Source: Ramlibacter paludis (GTDB lineage Bacteria; Pseudomonadota; Gammaproteobacteria; Burkholderiales; Burkholderiaceae_C). Taken from it: 64,000 nucleotides of DNA. The notes below the pieces were generated by a model. It worked only from the letters and a program-made list of their open reading frames with translations, was not told the DNA's origin and did no database searches. A program made the translations under genes and the position numbers. The stretch spans positions 372,001 to 436,000 of the forward strand of contig NZ_JAKLTM010000004.1 of NCBI RefSeq assembly GCF_022012305.1, read 5' to 3'. Below, one piece after another: positions 17,433 through 24,832 of this stretch (position 1 is its first letter; each line of letters begins with the position of its first letter).

Positions 17433-18812
17433 TCAGTGCGCAGCCTCGCCGATCTTCGCATCCGGCTTCGCCTGCCGCAACAGCGCCAGCATGTCCTTCT
17501 CGATGCGGTTCATCGCTTCCTGCGTGTGGCCCTCGAAACGCAGCACCAGCACCGGCGTGGTGTTCGAAGCGCGCAGCAGGCCGAAGCCGTCCGGCCAGTC
17601 GGCCCGCAGGCCGTCGATGGTGGAGATCTTCGCGCCCGGGAAGCTGGCCTTCTTCACCAGTTCGTCGACGATGCGGTGCGGCTCGCCTTCCTCGCATTTC
17701 ACGTTCAGTTCCGGCGTGGAGAAGCTGGTGGGCAGCGCGTCGAGCACGGCGCTCGGGTCCGCGTGCTTCGAGAGGATCTCCAGCAGCCGGCAGCCGGCAT
17801 AGGTGCCGTCGTCGAAGCCGAACCAGCGCTCCTTGAAGAAGATGTGGCCGCTCATCTCGCCGCCCAGGGGCGAATTGACTTCCTTCATCTTCGCCTTGAT
17901 CAGCGAGTGGCCGGTCTTGTACATCATGGCCTTGCCGCCGGCCGCCTCGATGGCCGGGGCCAGGCGCTGCGTGCACTTGACGTCGAACAGGATGGGGGCG
18001 CCCGGCACGCGCGAGAGCACGTCCTGCGCGAACAGCATCATCTGGCGATCCGGATAGATGTTGTTGCCGCCGCGCGTGATGATGCCCAGGCGGTCGCCGT
18101 CGCCGTCGAAAGCCAGGCCCAGTTCGGCGCCCGTTTCCTTCAGCTTGGCGATCAGGTCGCGCAGGTTCTCGGGCTTGCTCGGGTCGGGGTGGTGGTTGGG
18201 GAAGTTGCCGTCGACCTCGCTGAACAGCTCGATCACTTCGCAGCCGATGGCGCGCAGGATGGCCGGGGCCGAGGCGCCGGCCACGCCGTTGCCCGAATCG
18301 ACGACGATCTTCATGGGCCGCGCCAGCTTGATGTCGGCGAAGATGCGGTCGCGGTAGGGCGCGAAGATGTTGACGTTGCGGACCTTGCCGTTGTGCTCGG
18401 CATGGGGGACGCCCTGCTCCATGAGCTTGCGCAGGGCCTGGATCTCCTCGCCGTAGATGGCGCGGCCGGCCATCACCATCTTGAAGCCGTTGTAGTCCTT
18501 CGGGTTGTGGCTGCCGGTGACCTGGATGCCGCTCGAGCACACCGTGTTGGCCGCGAAGTACAGCATGGGCGTGGTGACCATGCCGACGTCGACGACGTCG
18601 ATGCCGACGGCCAGCAGGCCGCGGATGAGCGCTGCGCTGAGCGAAGCACCGCTCAGCCGGCCGTCGCGGCCGACGGCGACGGTCTTCTCGCCTTCCCGCA
18701 GGGCGACGGTGCCGAAAGCCCGGCCGAGCGACTCGGCCACGTCCTCGTCGAGGGTGCTCGGCACGATGCCGCGGATGTCGTAGGCCTTGAAGATGCTGGG
18801 ACTGAGGTGCAT
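17433..18812 (-). CDS. Phosphomannomutase/phosphoglucomutase
   Basis: A 459-residue alpha-D-phosphohexomutase of the AlgC/ManB type, interconverting hexose 1- and 6-phosphates for LPS and exopolysaccharide sugar nucleotides. It starts SIFKAYDIRGIVP. The active-site phosphoserine loop is TGSHNPKDYNG (Ser near residue 99). The Mg-binding loop is DGDGDRLGI (about 235), followed by GGEMSGHIFFKE and the C-terminal RASNTTPVLVLRFEG phosphate-binding loop. It is the first gene of the operon with waaC and waaA. Confidence 0.94.
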   Translation of the reverse strand: MHLSPSIFKAYDIRGIVPSTLDEDVAESLGRAFGTVALREGEKTVAVGRDGRLSGASLSAALIRGLLAVGIDVVDVGMVTTPMLYFAANTVCSSGIQVTGSHNPKDYNGFKMVMAGRAIYGEEIQALRKLMEQGVPHAEHNGKVRNVNIFAPYRDRIFADIKLARPMKIVVDSGNGVAGASAPAILRAIGCEVIELFSEVDGNFPNHHPDPSKPENLRDLIAKLKETGAELGLAFDGDGDRLGIITRGGNNIYPDRQMMLFAQDVLSRVPGAPILFDVKCTQRLAPAIEAAGGKAMMYKTGHSLIKAKMKEVNSPLGGEMSGHIFFKERWFGFDDGTYAGCRLLEILSKHADPSAVLDALPTSFSTPELNVKCEEGEPHRIVDELVKKASFPGAKISTIDGLRADWPDGFGLLRASNTTPVLVLRFEGHTQEAMNRIEKDMLALLRQAKPDAKIGEAAH

Positions 18813-18894
18813 GGCCCGATTCTAGGGTGTGTGGGTCGAGGAACATGTCCGGAAACGGCCAGTCCGGCTGGCCGCGCTGCGTATCATGCAAGCC

Positions 18895-20364
18895 ATGCCC
18901 CCCGTCGAACCGCCGCTGCACCCGGACGCCTGCTACCTCGCGCTGAAAGCCCGGGATCCACGCTTCGATGGCGCCTTCTTCACCGGCGTGACCAGCACCG
19001 GCATCTATTGCCGGCCGGTCTGCAAGGTGCGGACGCCGCGGCGCGAGAACTGCCGCTTCTTCGCCCACGCGGCGCAGGCGGAAGGCGCGGGCTTCCGGCC
19101 CTGCCTGCGCTGCCGGCCCGAGCTGGCACCCCAGGCGCTGCGCTGGAGCATCCAGGATGCCAGCAGCGTTCTGGCGCAGCAGGCAGCGCGCCTGCTCGAC
19201 GAGCCGGAAGCCTGGCTCGACGCGCCGCCGTCCGCCGAACTGCTGGCATCGCGGCTGGGCGTGAGCGACCGGCACCTGCGCCGCATCTTCGAACAGCAGC
19301 TGGGCGTGTCGCCGCTGCAGTACCTGCAGACGCGCCGGCTGCTCACCGCCAAGCAGTTGCTGGCGGACACCGACCTGCCGGTCACCGAAGTGGCATTGGC
19401 CAGCGGCTTTGCCAGCGTGCGCCGCTTCAACGCGGCCTTCAGCGAGCACTACGGCCTGAACCCGACGCAGCTGCGGCGCGAAGGCAGCCAGCGTGAGACG
19501 GGCAGCCTGGTGCGGCTGGGCTATCGGCCGCCCTACGACGTGGCCGCGATGCTGGGCTTCTTCAAGACGCGGGCGATCGCCGGCATGGAGCTGGTCGACG
19601 ACAAGAGTTTGCTGCGCACCTTCGCCATCGACGTCGCGGGCCAGCGCCACGCCGGCTGGCTGCAGGTGGAATTCGACGAGGAACGTTGCCAGCTGCTGCT
19701 GCGCACCAGCGACACCTTGCGCGGCGTGCTGCCGCTGGTGATCCGCCGCGTGCGCGCGGCCTTCGACCTCGACGCCGACCCGAATGCGATCAACGCGCGG
19801 CTGCACGGCAGCTTTCCCCAGGGCGACGGCCTGCGGGTGCCGGGCACGCTCAACGGCTACGAGCTGGCCGTGCGGGCCGTGCTGGGCCAGCAGATCACCG
19901 TGGCCGCGGCGCGCACGCTGGCGCAGCGGCTCGTGCACCGCTTCGGCGAAATGGTGGAAACGCCCTTCGCCGGCCTCGACCGCCTGTTTCCCTCGGCGGA
20001 AGTGCTGGCCGCCGCGGAAGGCGATGCGCTCGGGCAGCTGGGCATCGTGCGCCAGCGGCAGGCGGCCATCGTTGCCATCGCGCGGGCGGTCGCCGAGCGG
20101 CGCGTGCACCTGCATGCGGGCGCCGACGTGCCCGCGACGATGGCGGCCTTGAAGGAGCTGCCCGGCATCGGCGACTGGACGGCGCATTACATCGCGATGC
20201 GGGCGCTGCGCTGGCCCGACGCCTTTCCGGCGGGCGACGTCGCCTTGCACAAGGCGCTGGGCGTGCAGCAAAGCAAGCAGCCGGCGCGCGAGGCGGAAGC
20301 CGCCTCGCAGCAGTGGAAGCCCTGGCGCAGTTATGCCGTGGTGCGCGCGTGGAGCGCGCTGTAG
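18895..20364 (+). CDS. Ada-AraC-AlkA fusion: methylphosphotriester-sensing regulator joined to 3-methyladenine DNA glycosylase
   Basis: A 489-residue fusion. The N-terminal Ada zinc domain has Cys at 39, 43, 70 and 73, matching the E. coli Ada spacing 38/42/69/72, with Cys39 as the likely methyl acceptor. An AraC helix-turn-helix follows (about 98-190: LGVSDRHLRRIFEQQLGVSP, VTEVALASGFASVRRFNAAFS). The C-terminal AlkA half includes LKELPGIGDWTAHYIAMRAL (HhH motif) and FPAGD with the catalytic Asp. It joins adaptive-response sensing to base-excision repair in one protein. An in-frame ATG three codons earlier (18886) is an alternative start. The methyltransferase follows 12 bases downstream. Confidence 0.93.
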   Translation: MPPVEPPLHPDACYLALKARDPRFDGAFFTGVTSTGIYCRPVCKVRTPRRENCRFFAHAAQAEGAGFRPCLRCRPELAPQALRWSIQDASSVLAQQAARLLDEPEAWLDAPPSAELLASRLGVSDRHLRRIFEQQLGVSPLQYLQTRRLLTAKQLLADTDLPVTEVALASGFASVRRFNAAFSEHYGLNPTQLRREGSQRETGSLVRLGYRPPYDVAAMLGFFKTRAIAGMELVDDKSLLRTFAIDVAGQRHAGWLQVEFDEERCQLLLRTSDTLRGVLPLVIRRVRAAFDLDADPNAINARLHGSFPQGDGLRVPGTLNGYELAVRAVLGQQITVAAARTLAQRLVHRFGEMVETPFAGLDRLFPSAEVLAAAEGDALGQLGIVRQRQAAIVAIARAVAERRVHLHAGADVPATMAALKELPGIGDWTAHYIAMRALRWPDAFPAGDVALHKALGVQQSKQPAREAEAASQQWKPWRSYAVVRAWSAL

Positions 20365-20376
20365 AAGGAGGACCCC

Positions 20377-20880
20377 ATGAAGATGAACACCGAACTCGTT
20401 TGCAGGCGCTATGAAAGCCCCTTGGGCGCCATGCTGCTGGCCGCCACCGATGCCGGCCTGGCCGGTGTCTGGTTCGTGGGCCAGCGCCACGAGCCGCAGG
20501 ACGTGGCATGGCGCGCCGTGCCGGACCACCCGGTGCTGCAGGAGGCGGTGCGCCAGCTGCAGGAGTATTTCGAGGGCACGCGCACGGCCTTCGAACTGCC
20601 GCTCGACCTCGCGCACGGAACGCCCTTCCAGCAAAGCGTCTGGCAGGCGCTGCTGGCGATCCCGCCGGGGGCGACCACCAGCTATGCCGAACTCGGCCGG
20701 CAGCTCGGAAGGCCGCAGGCCGCGCGCGCCGTCGGCGCCGCCGTGGGGCGCAACCCGGTCAGCATCGTCGTGCCCTGCCACCGCGTGCTGGGGAAGGCGG
20801 GCGGGCTCACCGGCTATGCCGGCGGGCTGGAACGCAAGACGGCCCTGCTGACGCTGGAGGGCGCGCTCGGCCGCCATTGA
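20377..20880 (+). CDS. ogt: Methylated-DNA--[protein]-cysteine S-methyltransferase
   Basis: A suicide repair enzyme that removes alkyl groups from O6-alkylguanine. The 167-residue protein has the RNase H-like N-domain and the C-terminal MGMT domain: FQQSVWQALLAIPPGATTSYAELG, then VGAAVGRNPVSIVVPCHRVLG with the acceptor Cys at 134. GGAG lies about 8 bases ahead of the ATG. Cotranscribed with the Ada-AlkA fusion 12 bases upstream, it restores the C-terminal activity of classical Ada as a separate protein. Confidence 0.96.
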   Translation: MKMNTELVCRRYESPLGAMLLAATDAGLAGVWFVGQRHEPQDVAWRAVPDHPVLQEAVRQLQEYFEGTRTAFELPLDLAHGTPFQQSVWQALLAIPPGATTSYAELGRQLGRPQAARAVGAAVGRNPVSIVVPCHRVLGKAGGLTGYAGGLERKTALLTLEGALGRH

Positions 20881-20959
20881 TGTGCCCGCAGTATCAATCC
20901 CCCGCGCAGGTTTCATCAGTGCGCGGCGGCCGGTCCCTGCATTCGCGCGACACTAGCCC

Positions 20960-21859
20960 ATGCCCCTCGCCTCGATCATCGACTTCATCCTGCTGGCTGC
21001 CATCTGGGGCTCGTCTTTCCTCTTCATGCGCTTCGCCATCACGGACTTCGGCGTGGTGCCGGCGACCGCCATGCGCGTTGCGATCGGCGCGGCCTTCCTC
21101 GTGCCGCTGATGCTGTGGAAGGGCGGCGCGCGCGAGTTCCGCCGGCATTGGCGCGCGGTCTGCCTGATCGGCGTGATCAACTCCGGCCTGCCCTTCATGC
21201 TGTTCGCGTTCGCGCTGCTGACGATCAGCACCGGCCTGTCGGCCATCCTCAATGCGACGGTGCCGCTGTTCGGCGCGCTGATCGCGTGGTTCTGGCTGAA
21301 GGACAGGCCGACGGCTTCGCGGGTGCTGGGCCTGGCGATCGGTTTCGTCGGCGTGGCGATGCTGGCCTGGGACAAGGCGACGCTGCAACCGGGCGCTTCC
21401 GGCATCGCGCCGATCTGGGCGGTGCTCGCCTGCCTGCTGGCGACGGTGAGCTACGGCGTGGCGGCCAGCGCCACCAAGCGTTTCCTCACCGGCGTGCCGC
21501 CTCTCGTGAACGCGGCCGGCAGCCAGCTTGGTGCGACGCTCGCGCTGGTGCTGCCCGCGCTGTGGCTCGCCCCGCACGCGATGCCGGGCCGCCAGGCCTG
21601 GCTGGCGGTGCTGGTGGTGGGCGTGATGTGCACCGGCGTCGCGTACATCCTGTACTTCCGCCTGATCGAGAACACCGGGCCGGCCAAGGCGCTGACGGTC
21701 ACGTTTGCCGTGCCGGTCTTTGCCGTGATCTATGGCGCGCTGTTCCTCGACGAACACGTCACGCCGTGGATGGTGGCTTGCGGGCTGGTGATCGTCTGCG
21801 GGACCGCCCTGTCGAGCGGGCTGCTGAAGCTGCCGTCGCTGCGGCCGCAACCTCGCTAG
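20960..21859 (+). CDS. EamA/DMT family transporter
   Basis: A 299-residue inner-membrane protein with about ten hydrophobic segments and two EamA repeats. The first begins IIDFILLAAIWGSSFLFMRFAI with the conserved WG-SF motif. The second begins near IAPIWAVLACLLATVSYGVAA. Relatives export metabolites or amino acids, but the substrate cannot be assigned. It converges with the gene at 21865-22236, with a gap of 5 bases. Confidence 0.92.
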   Translation: MPLASIIDFILLAAIWGSSFLFMRFAITDFGVVPATAMRVAIGAAFLVPLMLWKGGAREFRRHWRAVCLIGVINSGLPFMLFAFALLTISTGLSAILNATVPLFGALIAWFWLKDRPTASRVLGLAIGFVGVAMLAWDKATLQPGASGIAPIWAVLACLLATVSYGVAASATKRFLTGVPPLVNAAGSQLGATLALVLPALWLAPHAMPGRQAWLAVLVVGVMCTGVAYILYFRLIENTGPAKALTVTFAVPVFAVIYGALFLDEHVTPWMVACGLVIVCGTALSSGLLKLPSLRPQPR

Positions 21860-21864
21860 GGAAT

Positions 21865-22236
21865 CTAGAAGCGAGGCAGGTCGGTGATCCGGCGGCCGGG
21901 CCGGTCTTCCGAAGCCGCCAAGGTCTCGATGCCGCCAGGCAGCAGGTCGACGGTGACCTGCGAGCCGAGCTGCAGCGTGCCGCGCTCGGTCGGGAACAGC
22001 GTGACGACCGTGTCGCCCTCCACCAGGCGGTCGACCACCTCGACCAGCCGGGTCGGCGCGGGCCGCAGGTCCCAGTGTTCCAGGCTGGGCGCGATCATGC
22101 CCATCATCACCCAGGACACCTCGCCGTTCTCCACGCGCACGGCCGTGATGCCGTACACGACCGCCGGCTCGGCGCTGTCCGCCAGTGCTGCAAGTGCCGC
22201 GCCGCTGCGCGAGTGCTCCATCGATTTCTCAACCAT
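21865..22236 (-). CDS. Hypothetical protein
   Basis: A 123-residue soluble protein I do not recognise. It is beta-rich in the middle (VVYGITAVRVENGEVSWVMMGMI) and ends with an acidic-basic tail (EDRPGRRITDLPRF). No signal peptide or membrane segment is seen. An upstream in-frame ATG at 22287 would add 17 residues. The 22236 start is preferred but lacks a clear Shine-Dalgarno. It is divergent from the nuclease-like gene at 22335, with about 100 bases between them for both promoters. Confidence 0.6.
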   Translation of the reverse strand: MVEKSMEHSRSGAALAALADSAEPAVVYGITAVRVENGEVSWVMMGMIAPSLEHWDLRPAPTRLVEVVDRLVEGDTVVTLFPTERGTLQLGSQVTVDLLPGGIETLAASEDRPGRRITDLPRF

Positions 22237-22334
22237 GCGTGCATTGTGTTCATGCACTTTGGCCGGGCGATAAGCGAAAGACCTCACCGTACGTGGGAGG
22301 GTGCCTACCGCAAGCCGTACACTTTTGCGTGCAG

Positions 22335-23081
22335 ATGCCGTCCATCGAGAACTCCTTCACGCCTCCCGCCCTGGGCAAGCCCCATGCCCGGCGGCTGCGC
22401 GACATTTACCGCTCGGCCGGCTGGCCCTGCCAGGACGCGCTCGAGATCGACCTGCTGGCGGCGGGAATGCTGGAGCGCGTGCGTGCGCCGCTCGGGCATG
22501 AAACGCTGCGGGTCACCGATCTCGGCGTGCAGTGGCTGGCGCGCACGCTGGCCGGCAATCGCGCCGCGCTGTCGGCGCACGAAGCGCTGGTGGAACGCGT
22601 GGCGCAGGAAATGGCGCGCGCCGGACGGCTGGCCTGGCGCGGCCTGAGCCTGCGCGCCCAGGTGCCCACCGGCGACGAAGCCAAGCCCTTGCGCTGGTGC
22701 GTCGCGCGGCCCGACGTGTTCTCGATCCGCCAGACCTCGGTGGAGGCCTACGTCGAGCCCATCGTGCACGAGATCAAGGTGCGCCGTTCCGACCTGCTGG
22801 CGGACCTGCGGCAGGATGCCAAGCGCGCGGCCTATCGCGACCTGGGCGAATGCTGGTACGTGCTGGGGACCGATGCCAAGGGCAAGCCGATCGCGCAGCC
22901 GGACGAAGTGCCTCCCGAATGCGGGGTGCTGGTGCTGGAAGGCGAGCGGCTGAACGTCGCGCGGCCGGCACTCCGGCCGGCGCGCGGCGCCCTGCCTTTC
23001 GGCGTCTGGATGGCGCTGGCCAAGGCGACGCCGCTGGAAACGGCGGATGGCGATTCGCAGGCGATGCTGGGCGCCAACTAG
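22335..23081 (+). CDS. PD-(D/E)xK nuclease-like protein with a possible N-terminal winged helix (MmcB-like)
   Basis: A 248-residue protein. Residues 126-127 are Pro-Asp (ARPDVFSIR) and residues 146-148 are Glu-Ile-Lys (IVHEIKVRRSDLLADLR), together a complete PD-(D/E)xK catalytic signature. Downstream, the KRAAYRDLGECWYVLG segment resembles the MmcB DNA-repair endonuclease family, where an ExK strand is followed by an Arg/Asp-containing helix. Residues about 33-75 (LEIDLLAAGMLERVR, LRVTDLGVQWLA) look like a winged-helix domain. The nuclease reading is inferred from motifs; substrate and partner are unknown. A GTG two codons upstream (22329) is an alternative start. Confidence 0.65.
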   Translation: MPSIENSFTPPALGKPHARRLRDIYRSAGWPCQDALEIDLLAAGMLERVRAPLGHETLRVTDLGVQWLARTLAGNRAALSAHEALVERVAQEMARAGRLAWRGLSLRAQVPTGDEAKPLRWCVARPDVFSIRQTSVEAYVEPIVHEIKVRRSDLLADLRQDAKRAAYRDLGECWYVLGTDAKGKPIAQPDEVPPECGVLVLEGERLNVARPALRPARGALPFGVWMALAKATPLETADGDSQAMLGAN

Positions 23082-23082
23082 C

Positions 23083-23208
23083 CTATTGCTTCGGATGCTC
23101 CGACTTCCCCTCTTCCTGGGGAGTCTTGGGACGGCCTTTCTCCGGGTCCACCGGGGCCGGCGTCGGCTCCGGGTTGGCGGGCTTGGGAGCGCTCCCGGGC
23201 GAGTTCAT
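23083..23208 (-). CDS. Very small proline-rich hypothetical protein (41 aa)
   Basis: MNSPGSAPKPANPEPTPAPV begins this 41-residue, Pro/Glu/Lys-rich, probably disordered protein. Its ATG overlaps the stop of the 59-residue gene before it (ATGA), which supports translation by coupling. Codon third positions are mostly G or C, as in neighbouring genes. No domain recognised. It is the last of four consecutive tiny genes. Confidence 0.5.
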   Translation of the reverse strand: MNSPGSAPKPANPEPTPAPVDPEKGRPKTPQEEGKSEHPKQ

Positions 23209-23384
23209 TCCCGTTCCGGCTTGTGCGGACGCTCTTCGCGCGCGCCCGAGCTTTCGCGCTCGGAGCGCGCGGCCGGCCGGCGCTCGCCGTCGTCCGACGG
23301 GATGTCGTCCTCGATCCAGAAGTCCGGCTCCTCGCGTTCGAGGTTGGGCGTGGGCGGCGTGATGCCTTGCGGGGTGCTGCTCAT
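23205..23384 (-). CDS. Very small acidic/charged hypothetical protein (59 aa)
   Basis: A 59-residue polar protein without a membrane segment. The N-terminal part is Pro/Thr-rich (TPQGITPPTPNLE), the middle is acidic with aromatics (EEPDFWIEDDIPSDDGE), and the tail is Arg/Glu-rich. A good ribosome site (AAGGAAAT) lies 3-10 bases ahead of the ATG. It starts 13 bases after the stop of the preceding small gene and overlaps the next by 4 bases. Function unknown. Confidence 0.6.
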   Translation of the reverse strand: MSSTPQGITPPTPNLEREEPDFWIEDDIPSDDGERRPAARSERESSGAREERPHKPERE

Positions 23385-23397
23385 GGGATTTCCTTCT

Positions 23398-23562
23398 CTA
23401 CAGATGCGGTGCCTGCACGCCGGGCTCGTCGGGCTCGCCCGGCGGCAGCATCGGACCGAATTCCGGCTCGATCGGCAACTGCGTCGGGTTGGGCGCCGGG
23501 TCGTCGGCCTCGTGGCCTTCGGGATCCGGTTCGACCGGGTGGTGCGGCGTGGTGGCGTTCAT
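23398..23562 (-). CDS. Very small acidic proline-rich hypothetical protein (54 aa)
   Basis: A 54-residue protein of mainly Pro, Glu, Asp and Gly (HHPVEPDPEGHEADDPAPNP, then EPEFGPMLPPGEPDEPG). No hydrophobic segment and no Cys. Strong G/C bias at third codon positions supports coding. It starts 13 bases after the stop of the upstream 54-residue gene. Only a weak GAGG precedes the start at 11 bases, so translation may depend on coupling. Confidence 0.55.
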   Translation of the reverse strand: MNATTPHHPVEPDPEGHEADDPAPNPTQLPIEPEFGPMLPPGEPDEPGVQAPHL

Positions 23563-23575
23563 GGTGGGTCCGGCC

Positions 23576-23740
23576 TCAAAAAGGGCTCTTGCTGCCCAGG
23601 GAGATGTCCTGTTCGGGCGCGGCGGCCGGCTTGGCCTCCTCGTCCGGGTGGAGCGGGGCGGGCGGCGAAAACCCGTCGTCCAGGCTTTCCAGCGTCCGCT
23701 CGCCGGTACACAGGCTCGGGTCGATGTCGGCGTGGTTCAT
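23576..23740 (-). CDS. Very small acidic hypothetical protein (54 aa)
   Basis: A 54-residue protein (MNHADIDPSLCTGERTLESL onward) with one Cys and an acidic Pro-rich middle (DDGFSPPAPLHPDEEAKP). I chose 23740 because AAGGAAG lies 6 bases upstream. A longer in-frame ATG at 23761 lacks this. It is the first of four small genes read on the - strand. No domain recognised; probably unstructured and cytoplasmic. Confidence 0.6.
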   Translation of the reverse strand: MNHADIDPSLCTGERTLESLDDGFSPPAPLHPDEEAKPAAAPEQDISLGSKSPF

Positions 23741-23810
23741 GGCACTTCCTTTGCCATCCATGCTGCACCGCTGCCAGCCCGTTCGTTGTCGGCCCGGGTC
23801 CTGCGCGCCG

Positions 23811-24197
23811 TCAGCGCTTTTCGCCGGCCAGCCGCAGGGCTTCGCGCCGCATCACGGTGCTCGGCTCATGGGTGAATGGCAGGCGCGGCAAGCCGATCAG
23901 GGCCTGCAGCCGGGCATGGGCGCGATCCATGTCGGCGCCGATCATGGCCAGCGCGACCTCGTGCGTGGGTTCGTGCTCGACCAGGTCCAGGTAGGCGGCG
24001 CGCAGGCGCTCGTAGTCGCCGTCGGCGCGCGCCACTTCGTCCTGCAGGGCGAGCACCTTGGCGTACTCGGCCCGGCTGTAGCGCGGGGTGGCGGGGGTCT
24101 CGCTGGCCGGGCGGGGGACGCTCGTCGAGCCGCCGCCGCTGCGGCGTTCTTCGGCCATCGGATGGGCGCGGGCAGAGGGGCCGTGGCGTTTGCTCAT
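23811..24197 (-). CDS. Hypothetical protein (128 aa)
   Basis: The first 35 residues are polar and basic (SKRHGPSARAHPMAEERRSG). The rest is predicted alpha-helical with heptad-like spacing (YAKVLALQDEVARADGDYER and following, VALAMIGADMDRAHARLQAL). No membrane segment, signal or known motif. It lies 70 bases upstream of the four small acidic protein genes on the same strand and could share their transcript. Function unknown. Confidence 0.6.
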   Translation of the reverse strand: MSKRHGPSARAHPMAEERRSGGGSTSVPRPASETPATPRYSRAEYAKVLALQDEVARADGDYERLRAAYLDLVEHEPTHEVALAMIGADMDRAHARLQALIGLPRLPFTHEPSTVMRREALRLAGEKR

Positions 24198-24248
24198 GCA
24201 CTCATGCTAGGAACTACCGCACGGTGGCGCTGTAGGACGATGCGCCAT

Positions 24249-24275
24249 GCGCCCGCAGGCTGAGCCTACGGGCGC
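24249..24275. repeat. GC-rich hairpin with 13-bp arms
   Basis: GCGCCCGCAGGCT (24249-24261) and AGCCTACGGGCGC (24263-24275) are complementary except for one position. The CCTACGGG core recurs in the repeats at 51434-51559. It lies between the stop of the thioesterase gene and the gene at 23811-24197. No T-tract follows on the - strand. Confidence 0.7.
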
Positions 24276-24282
24276 AACATTT

Positions 24283-24804
24283 TCACGCGCCGCGCAGGGC
24301 GGCGAAGCGTGCCTCGGTTTCCTTGCGCAGCGTCTTGCGCAGCTGCGCCTCCTCGAACCGGCGCTTCTCCTCGGGCGTGAACGGCCGCAGCGGCGGCACC
24401 GGCACCGGCTTGCGCTCGTCATCGACCGCGACCATCGTGAAGAAGCAGCTGTTGACGTGGCGCACCTTCTGGCTGCGGATGTCCTGCGCCAGCACCTTGA
24501 TGCCGATCTCCATCGAGCTGGTGCCGGTGTGGTTGACGGCCGCGAGGAAGGTCACGAGCTCGCCGACGAAGATCGGCTCGCGGAAGGTGACCTGGTCGAC
24601 CGAGACGGTGACCACGTAGCGGGCGGCATAGCGGCTCGCGCACGCGTAGGCGACCTGGTCCAGCCACTTCAGCAGGTGGCCGCCGTGCACGTTGCCGGCG
24701 AAGTTGGCGGTGTCCGGCGTCATCAGCACGGTCATCGTCAGCTGGTGGGCGGGCAGGTCCATCGAAAGGCTCCAATACGTCTCAGGGTTAGGATTGTCGG
24801 GCAT
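24283..24804 (-). CDS. Acyl-CoA thioesterase (hotdog, YciA/BACH type)
   Basis: A 173-residue hotdog thioesterase hydrolysing acyl-CoA. The motif MTPDTANFAGNVHGGHLLKWLDQVAYACAS includes the conserved N-x-x-G-x-x-HGG-x-L-x-x-x-D segment. VTVSVDQVTFREPIFVGELV and the C-terminal charged tail follow. The start is uncertain: ATG at 24804 gives the length quoted. ATG at 24762 (159 residues) has GGAG about 10 bases before it and may be used instead. It is divergent from the racemase-like gene. Confidence 0.9.
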   Translation of the reverse strand: MPDNPNPETYWSLSMDLPAHQLTMTVLMTPDTANFAGNVHGGHLLKWLDQVAYACASRYAARYVVTVSVDQVTFREPIFVGELVTFLAAVNHTGTSSMEIGIKVLAQDIRSQKVRHVNSCFFTMVAVDDERKPVPVPPLRPFTPEEKRRFEEAQLRKTLRKETEARFAALRGA

Positions 24805-24832
24805 GCCGCAAGCCGCGGCTACGATGGAAGCC

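Noticed and set aside
17386-20916. A very long - strand open frame spanning the phosphomannomutase and Ada-AlkA genes
   Set aside because: It crosses genes on both strands and shows only low-complexity residues. Each real gene has clear domain motifs in another frame.
20881-20959. Possible promoter or small gene between ogt and the DMT transporter
   Set aside because: 79 bases with no clear -10/-35 pair, no reading frame with a ribosome site and no hairpin; nothing to report.
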